Translations under genes and position numbers: made by a program
Assembly: GCA_009801015.1 (NCBI GenBank)
Contig: VHZZ01003255.1
Location: 3,246 to 43,609 of the forward strand
DNA from: Silene noctiflora
Taxonomy: Eukaryota > Streptophyta > Magnoliopsida > Caryophyllales > Caryophyllaceae
Length of the DNA stretch: 40,364 bases
Direction: 5' to 3'
In this document: in pieces, positions 1 through 8,600 of the stretch
How the letters are laid out: the number at the start of each line of letters is the position of its first letter
How positions within the stretch are numbered: position 1 is the first letter of the stretch
The notes under the pieces: generated by a model
The model's input: only the letters and a program-made list of their open reading frames with translations
Databases searched by the model: none
What the model was told of the DNA's origin: nothing

Positions 1-91
1 ACTTTGTATATTAATTATAATATCCTTGTATTTCGGCCAGTTTTGAATGCAAAAGTTAATTTTTATTTAGCCGAAAATCAGGGGTGTTACA
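1..91 (-). mobile_element. Edge of an LTR-like element interrupting the ORF1 fragment
   Basis: Read on the minus strand, the retroelement ORF that starts at 613 runs into TGTAACACCCC beginning at position 91. This looks like the TGTAACA..CC terminus seen at 2097 and 2605, but in the opposite orientation, and the coding resemblance to Athila ORF1 ends there. I infer a second LTR element inserted into the first. Its body lies outside the window, so neither the target duplication nor the family can be checked. Confidence 0.35.
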
Positions 92-613
92 ATTGATTAG
101 TATGACACCCACGTTAGTCTCAACACCCGTCAAGTAGGATAGGTACTCACTCGCTCCACACTCCTTGGGCACGTCTAAATAGTGATCTGCAGTGGGCTTA
201 TCAATTCCGAGGGCCTCAGCAACATCTTCCATGGTCAGGTCAAAGTCACGGTTAACCACCCTAAAGTGGCAGGTCTCAACATCCTCGTCATAAGAAAAGG
301 AACTCAGGAACTCTAGTGTCAGGTACTCATAGGAATGTTTCCGCAGGCTGTACAACCCCATCAATCCCAAGGTTTCAAAGATATGCCTCACGTCTACCTC
401 GATCCCCAACTCCTCCAAAATCCCCGTGTCTACACACCTAGTGGTCCGGATAGGGCGAGTCATCAATGATACAAAAACTTCCCGCTGCCTAAAGTCTACA
501 AACTGAACGACCGGATACTGTCCCACGGGTGGAACAGTAGAGCCCTGGCTACTCTGACCTCTTTCGGTCTGGTTCCTCTTGGTTGGTTGTCGGCTGACAT
601 TAGCTCTCGGCAT
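56..613 (-). pseudogene. Athila-like (Ty3/gypsy) retrotransposon ORF1 fragment
   Basis: A 185-codon frame starts at 613 with MPRANVSRQ, a polar basic N-terminus. Around residues 50-140 it resembles the 'Arabidopsis retrotransposon ORF-1 / putative plant transposon protein' family: a first conserved stretch (TGILEELGIEVDV), then YEYLTLEFLSSF, then a DLTMEDVAEALGI block. Family members are usually several hundred residues longer. This one loses similarity after about residue 173, where an LTR-like TGTAACACCCC terminus starts at 91, so the last dozen residues are probably read-through into another element. It lies downstream, on the same strand, of the LTR and primer-binding site at 2082-2097. 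Its biochemical role in the family is poorly defined (gag-region or envelope-like ORF). Probably not functional here. Confidence 0.55.
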
Positions 614-2081
614 GCTGCATTATATCGATAGACAACAAGAGAAAGGCTCGAGAACCAAAAACCAAGGACAAAGTTTAAACTTCCAGCATCAAAACAAGTA
701 AAATTTTAAGACGGATTTTTCGCTCAAATTTTTCCCAAATTCGTCCACAAAACGGACTAACACCAACATCCTATAGTCCTTTGTAGTCTTAAAAGAGGAT
801 TGAAACATCAGAAATCCAGATTTCACAAGAAACCTAGAAAATTTTTCCGAATCCAATTCTTCAATATTTGGTTCAAAAATTTAGTTTTTCTAGCATTAAA
901 ATCAAGAGCTAAGGCAAGTTCTATTGAAGATTATCAGCTATAATGTAAATCTAGGCATAAAAATCAAAGCTTTTAACATCTAATTGGGGCTTGCTATTAA
1001 AACATTTAAAACTTAGAGGAATTAACCTTACCTTGCTGATTTGAAAGAGGAATGAACGAGAAACGACTTAGAATGAATTTGGAAAGACGGAATCACTAAA
1101 TCTTCAAGCTTTCAATATAGTAGAACACCTTGAGAGAGTTTGAGGAAGGTTTGAAGTGTTATTATGTCGAAAATAAGAAGGAGGTTTAGGTTTTAACAAG
1201 TAAAATATGAAAACGCGACTCGGTTTTAATTAGGGCACTCGGTCGAGTACAAACCGCGCTCGGTCGAGTGTCGGCAACTCGGTCGAGTCCCAGGTACTCG
1301 GTCGACTGTCCAAATTTACACAGTCGGTCGAGTATCCTCGGCACTCGGTCGAGTGGACTTGACTCGGTCGAGTTCCATCAAAAGTCAATTAAAACGTTTA
1401 TGTTGTCAAAATCGACGTCCCTGCAATATTAGCACATCGTTCGGAGTCCGAGGAGCNTCCCNNAACTCGTCACTGGTTANTCNATNTAACTATATTNTAA
1501 AAGATACCATNATAAATCATCTACTTCATATCCTATTCCATCAGCGAATCATCATACATCATTCATTATATCATTATATCTAAGTTCGGATAATTCTAGC
1601 AAATTCCAGATAAATATTACCGTGATCCCGACATCACACTAATACTGGCACACATACTCCTATCGACTTTTCAATTACTCATGTCACATTCACAGTTCTC
1701 ATTCACACAGGGAACACAGTATACCAGAGTTCAAACAATTAAACAGCTATATCAACACGTTCGCAACCTCAAACTACTGTTCATTCACGCACTCCTATGA
1801 CAACGTTCGCCATTCATACTTCACATCATATCACTTGCATTCATAGAGGACACACATAAGCACATACATCAGACATGTTCGACATATAACACAAAACAAA
1901 CTTCCACGCAGCATCCCACCCCGAGTTTACTGGCTTAAGCACATTGGGGCTGGGTCCTGAAATGAGAACGCCTTCCCACCCAAAACCAATTCATATGGGC
2001 TCTCAACATACATATACCAGGTTCATTTTAATTGACTCGCTAGATTCATTGGGTTCATTTGTTACAGGTTCCAAAATCGTC
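614..2081 (-). mobile_element. Retroelement leader / non-coding region with Ns
   Basis: No convincing gene is seen between the ORF1 fragment and the primer-binding site. The minus strand is pyrimidine-rich just upstream of the ORF and has a donor-like CAAG|GTAAGG near 1030-1040. Positions 1217-1375 hold a motif cluster listed separately. Several undetermined bases lie between 1457 and 1511. The rest, 1500-2080, is low-complexity AC-rich sequence typical of untranslated retroelement DNA. The 76-codon plus-strand frame at 1353-1583 runs through the Ns and is not a gene. Confidence 0.45.
1217..1375 (-). repeat. Cluster of ACTCGGTCGAGT near-palindromes
   Basis: About eight copies of ACTCGGTCGAGT or close variants lie within 160 bases (near 1217, 1229, 1255, 1277, 1296, 1321, 1342 and 1361). 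The arms ACTCG and CGAGT are inverted repeats around a 2-base centre. The same motif is clustered near the right end of both LTRs further on (3844-3990 and 4617-4667), which is the U3 side of minus-strand elements. This cluster therefore probably marks the remains of a third related promoter region. A role in transcription is inferred only from position. Confidence 0.7.
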
Positions 2082-2093
2082 GCTCTGATACCA
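2082..2093 (-). other. Primer-binding site for initiator tRNA-Met
   Basis: The minus strand reads TGGTATCAGAGC, the standard plant LTR-retrotransposon primer-binding site complementary to the 3' end of initiator methionine tRNA. It lies three bases inside the TGTTACA end of the LTR that begins at 2097. This fixes the element's orientation as minus strand, with its internal region toward position 1. Confidence 0.8.
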
Positions 2094-3137
2094 CTTTGTA
2101 ACAACCCTACTTAACAAGGAAGCTTGCATTAGACCTTCCCTGACAACCAAGGGTTCTACCATCTCGGTTATCCGAGGTAAGTACATATCAGATAGACCAT
2201 TCAAGAACAACATTGTTATTAATTACACTTTATGTGAATAAGAAATATAAACTACATCACTGAACTATTACAACAACGGTTTCTATCAAAGCTATACTAA
2301 TATCAGCGTCAGCGATCTCTCATCCCTATACACGAACATCACAACAAGCATCCAAAACATCATCTAAACCTACAAGCTAGTCTGCTCACCATCCCCGAAT
2401 GGATCATCACAGTTTTAAAAACATAAAACGGGGTCAGTCACATGAACAACTACATACAGTAAACAATGTAAAAAAAATGGAACAATCACCACCACACCAC
2501 CACCATCACCATCACCACACCACACAATAAGTAACCGACTACACACCGAAGTGTGTAGCCCTGCGAGTGTAAGACCGCAGCCAACCACCTAAACCACCCA
2601 CAATTGTAACACTCCCATTCTTCGATGCACCTTACCAATGACCACCTCTGAATACAAGGATGCTATCATCTCAGTTTCCCGAGGCTGTGAACATCATAGT
2701 AACAATAAAGAAACATTACTAATAAAATTATAAGTTAACTTATTACAAAATCTTCTCCAAAACACGGAGTGCAAACCAACTAACAAAAGTGATACTAAAC
2801 AAAAGTCTGCGGAAGCTAATATATCGTGAGACTCCACCCTGCTAACCCTGTCGCGCAGTCAACAACCATCATCGTCAATACCTGCTAAGTTAACTGCTCA
2901 CCATCCCCGAATAGATCACCACAGTTTTCAAAACATTAAACGGGGTCAGACAACTGAATAACTATATACAATAACAATGTAAACAATAACGTAACAGTAC
3001 CACACCACCACCATCGCCACCATCACCACACCACATCACAAGTAACCGACTACACACCGAAGTGTGTAGCCCTGCCAGTGGGGACCGCATCCACACCACC
3101 TACCACCCGATAACCCAAGTCCCTTAATGTGCACATC

Positions 3138-3193
3138 CCTCCTGCGCTGAGAGAACGCAGGAGGCGGACAATGGGAGTGAGACCACCTCTCAC
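3138..3193. repeat. Double-hairpin cassette, copy 1
   Basis: Two adjacent perfect inverted repeats: CCTCCTGCG / CGCAGGAGG (9-bp stem, 9-nt loop, 3138-3164) and GTGAGA / TCTCAC (6-bp stem, 5-nt loop, 3177-3193). The cassette recurs at 3261-3316 and 4026-4081, always within LTR sequence. Confidence 0.8.
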
Positions 3194-3260
3194 AATGATT
3201 CACAATTACAATATCAATCATCATCACAACCACACCCAACACCAACACCATCCACCCATC

Positions 3261-3316
3261 CCTCCTGCGCTGAGAGAACGCAGAAGGCGAACGATGGGGG
3301 TGAGACCACCTCTCAC
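3261..3316. repeat. Double-hairpin cassette, copy 2
   Basis: Same arrangement as the copy 123 bases earlier. The first stem has one mismatch (CGCAGAAGG) and the second stem GTGAGA/TCTCAC is perfect. Together the two copies are a local tandem duplication inside the solo LTR; the outer LTR has a single cassette. Confidence 0.75.
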
Positions 3317-3803
3317 AATGGCTCACAACAATATCACAATCACAATACCGATCACACCTAACTCCAACATCCACCACACCAACTCCGCCATCACAATACC
3401 ATCCCAGTCATATAAACATATCACATAGCACAGTACAATACCGTCACATTAATACGCATACAATTATACAGGCAACTGAGTAAGAAATCCTACCTTAATC
3501 AGCAAATCAGGAACAATCAAATGATCAGAAGGCCTCTTCTATGAATTCTCCTCCTATAACGAATCAAACATGCAATAAGACATAATTCCCTCAAAAAGAC
3601 CCCAAATAAGAAATTAGAGTTTCGTATAAAAGGCCAAAAGACTCAATTAAAAACTTACCCTTACGATTACGGTCTTATAATGCGTGAAAATCCCAACAAA
3701 CGATAGAGACGCGCCGCGGAAAGAAGGATTAGAAGGAGGAGCAGTAAACGATGTCTAGGTTTTTGTTTTAAAAGTGAAACAATGATTTAGTCCTTCTCGT
3801 TCT

Positions 3804-3816
3804 AATATTTATACTT
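3804..3816 (-). promoter_or_regulatory. Probable TATA box of the solo LTR
   Basis: The minus strand reads AGTATAAATATT, about 30 bases downstream (in minus orientation) of the ACTCGGTCGAGT cluster and upstream of a purine/pyrimidine-rich leader. This is where the U3/R border of the LTR is expected. Inferred from sequence only. Confidence 0.5.
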
Positions 3817-4025
3817 CCCGTCAAAAACCCGATACGAACCGGACACTCGGTCGAGTACACGACACTCGACGAGTGCAGGACACTCGACCGAGTTCCCCAC
3901 TTCCAGAACACTGACAGACTGACACCACTGGGCACTCGGTTGAGTACCTTATACTCTGCCGAGTATCCCTATACTAAAAATACCGAGTATCACAACAATA
4001 ACCCAAGTCCCTTAATGTGCACATC

Positions 4026-4081
4026 CCTCCTGCGCTGAGAGAACGCAGGAGGCAAACAATGGGGGTGAGACCACCTCTCAC
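4026..4081. repeat. Double-hairpin cassette, copy 3 (outer LTR)
   Basis: Both stems are perfect (4026-4052 and 4065-4081), and the loop CTGAGAGAA is unchanged from copy 1. Confidence 0.8.
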
Positions 4082-4680
4082 AATGGCTCTCAAACAATAT
4101 CACAATCACAATACTGATCACACCCAACACCAACATCCACCATCAACAACTCCATCTCAACACCGCCACAATCATAGAATCACATCACAATACATATCAC
4201 ATTAACATCACATTAATACGGCATACTGTTCTACATGCAACTGAGTAGGAATTCCTACCTGTACCGCATTCCAAGTAGCATCAAACCATCATTCATGTAT
4301 GAAATCACTGCACACGGACAACAATGCCTACAACAACGATACGACTTGATTACTCACAACATAATCCTAACCCCAAGACATACAGACGGTGACAGTGACT
4401 TACCTTATCGTACAATTGGCTGACTAGGTCGGATTCAGGGTAACCTTCCATTCCCGTGACAGTCTCCTAGGTATATGCTAGCAAGGTGAGGGATGAGTAG
4501 TAGGGAGAGATGTGTCGATTTAGGGTTTTGGGGAAGAAAGGGAAAAAGAAAAGAAATAAGAAAACGATTCTGGAATTGTGACTTATGCGTAATATATTAA
4601 TACGCTGTCCACGACGCACTCGGTCGAATGCACCACACTCGACCGAGTGTCACTCACTAGGTCGAGTTCAAAGTTAAACA

Positions 4681-4990
4681 ACTACTTCGTCTTGACGATT
4701 AAGGTCACACTAATCAACTATGGTCAGTCAACGGGTCCTTCAATGGGACGGGTATTATAGTTATAAACCAGTAAGTCCGGTGCCACCGATCGATGATTGA
4801 TTTACTTATTCAGACTAACATATAATTTACGTAATTGTTATTTTTAACACACACATTTACTAAATATTACACAAAATTATGTCAAATGTATATCTCATAT
4901 AAGCTATTTGTATAAATTTAAGTCTTAGACTAACAAACCGGACTAACTCTCAAAGTCAAAAGTTATACCGATCCGATTCACAGTTGATCA
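4681..4990. other. AT-rich intergenic stretch
   Basis: I see no gene, inverted repeat or recognisable mobile element between the presumed LTR end and the GACCC array. Confidence 0.5.
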
Positions 4991-4995
4991 GGCGT

Positions 4996-5310
4996 TCCGA
5001 CCCGACTTAATACTTGACCCGAAAACACGGCGGCACACGACGAACCCGAATTAAGGCCGAACTCGGCCCGATTAATTTTTTTTTACCTAATCCACAAAAC
5101 CGAAATGAACCGAACTCGACCCGATTACATATTTTGACCCTATACGACCCGACCCACAAAAACTCGACCGAACCAATCTCGACCCGATTAAATACTTTGA
5201 CCCGGCATGACCCGACCCATATAATGACCCGACGTAACTCGACCGACCCGACCCGACCCGAGCTTCCTGTTGACCCGACCTGATAGCAACCCGACCGACC
5301 CCGAAGTGAA
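4996..5310. repeat. GACCCGACCC-type degenerate array
   Basis: Roughly twenty GACCC/GACCCG units are interspersed with AT-rich spacers, densest at 5225-5300 (CGACCGACCCGACCCGACCC). Frames of about 90 codons stay open on both strands because the repeat avoids stops; their predicted peptides are low-complexity and I do not call them genes. The array lies 300-600 bases upstream of the PPR start codon. Confidence 0.65.
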
Positions 5311-5611
5311 GAAGAAATTGGCCGATTGCCACCTCAATAATGACTACATCCATCCCAATTTGGGTGTTCCCGAATTGTCAACCGATGAAGAAGTGTATTG
5401 AAAAAGGTTTTAAACATTTTATCTAGATTTATCCAGCGGACTCCACTTCCGCTTCAGTCTTGCGCAATAATAATTCACACATTTCGCATTTTTACTCTAA
5501 CCGAGGTAAAAAAACAGAAAGAAAAAGAACACAAAACAAGAGTGACAACCTGGAAACCTCTCCAAAACCCTTCCCTCTCCATTACCCATCTTAGCGGGCT
5601 AACACTAGGAA

Positions 5612-8600
5612 ATGTCCCGCATTAAACTTAAGTATCTCAGCAAACTCTTTCGCACCACTGTCACTACCACCGCCACCGCCGTCTCTACCGCCGTCTCTAC
5701 CGCCGTCAAATCCACCGCCGCAGCCGCTGTTAAACCTTCTAAACTTTCTACCGCCGCCGCAAAACCTTCTACCATCGGAGACGCCGCCCCCGCCGCCGCC
5801 AAACCTTCTACGTTCACCTCTATCGTCGTAGACGCCGCCGCTAATTGTGACTCGTCTTCCGCGAAAACGACGTCGTTGTCGTCGTGGAAGAAAAAGAAAG
5901 TACGGCGTAAAGTGGTCATGACGTCTTTAAGGAAAAAACAGCCGGTTCAAGTTGTTACTCATCACGGTACTCCTGTTGGTGACTTCATTTCTAATGCCAT
6001 TGATGAAGGTATTTCTCTTGATTAACTACTTACTCCCTCCGCCCGCTCATTTGTTTACCTTTAGTTTTGGCACAATTATTAAGGAAATGGTAGCCTGTGG
6101 TTAGTATTATTGAATGACAAGTTGATCATTATGGATATGGAGGATCAAAATACTTTTAAACAACACCCCCAATATAGAAAGGTAAACAAATGAGTGAGAC
6201 ACACTATAATGGAAATGGTGAACAAATGACTAGGACGGAGGGAATATTATGCTTGTTTTCGGAAAGTGTTGATCGTAGTACTGGATTATTATGATTGTAT
6301 TGTAGTGCATTCGACTGTTTAGTGAACAAGGGAAGTAAGTACTTTGTTTAGTTTTAAGGATAAGTATTCATAATTGTGCGGAGTTCGATAACACTTTGTA
6401 AATGATAATATGCTTAAGACTTAGGGGTCGCTTGGGATATGAGTAATTATTAGGAGAGTAATAGAGCTCAAATGAACTAATAAATGGAGGTGGGTAATGA
6501 CGCAGAAGGTTGAAATGAGGAAAATGGATTGATCCTTATCTCACCCCCTAAATAATGAATTACGCCCTATGCGGGTAATAGTTCCTCCCTCACCTCCTCT
6601 TTCAACCCTCCACTAATCACCAATCTCTTTGTTCTTCTCATTTTTAGCTCTATTATTCCCCTGATAATTATTCCCATCCCAAGCTACTGCTAAGGTTGGT
6701 TAACGTAGGGGTAAGACTATGTACGTACGAGAGTTGGGTAATGTTATTGTGTTTCTGTTGTGCAAAAAGATGGATTAGTATTATTGAAATACGAAAGGAA
6801 GAACTGACTTTTGGCAAGGTTGAGTGATTCTTTTTAATGCAAGATGTGATGAGGTAGAAAGTTTTCATTCTTATTTGAGGTGTGTCTGAGTGGAATGAGA
6901 AAACCTCGTGATGAGTTTGCTTTGGTATAGATCGATCATGAGTTTGAAGGAATTATGTAATGACTAGAATGTTGAATTAGGATAAGGTGTTTGCTTAGCT
7001 TCTACTTATACAGATACTGATGTTCCTGCAGGGGATGATGCTGAAGAAGCATCAGGAGATATATCTACAATACTGTGTGGTATGTTTCCAATGAATATAT
7101 TCATTGCTTTAAAAGTTCCCTGGGGTGTCCAACATTAGGCTTTACACTGCTGAACGCGGCCTGACTTTATTTATTGTAGGTACCACAGAATTGGACTTGT
7201 ACGATCCATCTGACTTTATAGTGGCTGACGGTGATGATTCATTGGAAGACGATTCTAACGTGCTGTGGTTTTCCAATTTGTTTAATAGTAGCACACCACT
7301 TCGCCGTAAAGAGTTATCCCGTGATCGGAAGATCAAATGGGTTTTCAAGATTACCCAAAAGATACGTTTTGATAAACTAGTTTCTTTGTGCTTGGCAAGA
7401 CTTGGAACAGGGTCCGTGTTTGGCCTTTTGACTAAATTAGGTCGGGGGGCGGGTTTGAAAGAGTACAATGCTTGTATCAGAGGTTGCATAGAGACTGCTA
7501 GAAATTGCAAAGATGAAAAAGCTGAAATAGCACAGATTTTGGAGGCCTACCGGCTGTTACAACTGATGAAAGAACGGGGTTTTCCAATAGAAGAGGAAGT
7601 TTTTGGCCCTTTTCTTATATATCTTATTGACAAACATATGGAAGATCAATTTATTCTTTTATTTGAAATTGTCAAAGATGAAGATGTGAGTTTACATCCA
7701 CGATTAGGATATTATGAGATGCTGTTTTGGATAGAAATGAACAATGAGGAAAAGGTTCAGGAACTGTGCAAGGAAATTGCTGTCGGGGAGAGTGAGATGG
7801 GTTCCTTATTGCACGGTGAGCATGTTTTTTCTGTACGCCTCACCTTAAAGTCTTTCTGTTTTATCTTGGAGTTTATTCACTTTCTTGTGTTGCAGAAAAT
7901 TATTTGTTGGCGTTGTGTGAAAGAGACAGGAAGGATGAGCTTCTTCAGCTGTTAGATATCATAGATATAACGAGAATTTCCTCAGTTGATAATGTAGCTA
8001 CTATATTCAGATCAATTGGAAGGCTATCACTGGAAGCGTTTGCAGAGATGTTTATCTTGGTCTTGAACGATTGTGGTATGTTTAAGTTTAAACAACTCTT
8101 GGCCTGGATTAACTTTTCTAATCCTTTTTTGGCTCTTCAAAGTCTGTGTAAGCCATAAAACCAAAACTCTGTCACTACCTTGGATCAGTCTCTTTTTGCT
8201 ATTCCAAGTGTTTATTTTACTTGCCGGAGCCTGATAGAGGCATGTTGACTTACATATGATTATTTTGCAAAAGCTTAAGCCTTAAGGTCCTTCTGAATCA
8301 CTTCATTTAGTAACTATGTATTTGTTGCGTGAAGAGTTTGTGACCTGTGAGTTGTGACCACCTTTTCTGGTTGGGATGGCTCTTTCGCTGTGGGTAAATG
8401 GTAAATCTCACACTAATAACTCCAAGGAAGTCAGAATCAGGATTAAGACTTTAAGATCGGTGATACCGTCTACTCTTTTTTAGCTGGTGGCTAAGGCTGT
8501 TGATAGAAAGTCTTTTACCTGTTACATCTCTGAAATCATCATTCAATACATAGTTACATACTCTTGCCTTCTTTATCTTAGGTGGACTGAGTCTAGTCTT

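Larger units (their letters stand above)
2605..3994 (-). mobile_element. Solo LTR (1,390 bp) with 5-bp target duplication
   Basis: The element starts TGTAACACTCCC at 2605 and ends ...GTATCACA at 3994. It is flanked on both sides by ACAAT (2600-2604 and 3995-3999), so it is a TG..CA element with a perfect 5-bp target duplication. No internal region is present, so it is a solo LTR left by recombination between the two LTRs of an inserted element. It is a relative of the LTR it entered: shared blocks are the CTACACAC hairpin (3050-3069), the double-hairpin cassette (twice here, 3138-3193 and 3261-3316) and the U3 motif cluster (3844-3990). On the minus strand a TATA-like AGTATAAATATT sits near 3804-3815. 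Confidence 0.85.
2097..4680 (-). mobile_element. LTR of a minus-strand retrotransposon, split by a solo LTR
   Basis: The LTR starts at 2097 (TGTAACAACC on +), next to the primer-binding site. It runs to 2599, is interrupted by the solo LTR at 2605-3994 plus one copy of the 5-bp duplication, and resumes near 4000 with AACCCAAGTCCC. Joined, the host sequence across the insertion lines up with the matching stretch of the inserted LTR (3108-3125). It carries a CTACACAC-CGAA-GTGTGTAG hairpin (2539-2558), a double-hairpin cassette (4026-4081) and ACTCGGTCGAGT-type motifs (4617-4667). The outer end is uncertain; a ...TTAAACA terminus near 4680 fits a TG..CA boundary. Small plus-strand frames inside (4017-4205, 4235-4423) are not genes. 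Confidence 0.65.

Noticed and set aside
3129-3428. Plus-strand frame MHIPPALRERRRRTMG, repeated at 4017-4205
   Set aside because: The shared peptide is a by-product of the repeated double-hairpin DNA inside LTRs. The rest is His/Asn low complexity and there is no coding context.
5087-5353. Open frames on both strands across the GACCC array
   Set aside because: The repeat itself lacks stop codons in several frames; the peptides are low-complexity.
5605-5919. 104-codon minus-strand frame opposite PPR exon 1
   Set aside because: It mirrors the GCC-rich Ala/Thr codons of exon 1; the shadow peptide is Ala/Val-rich with no family.
7142-7510. 122-codon minus-strand frame opposite PPR exon 3
   Set aside because: Antisense shadow of a well-supported exon.
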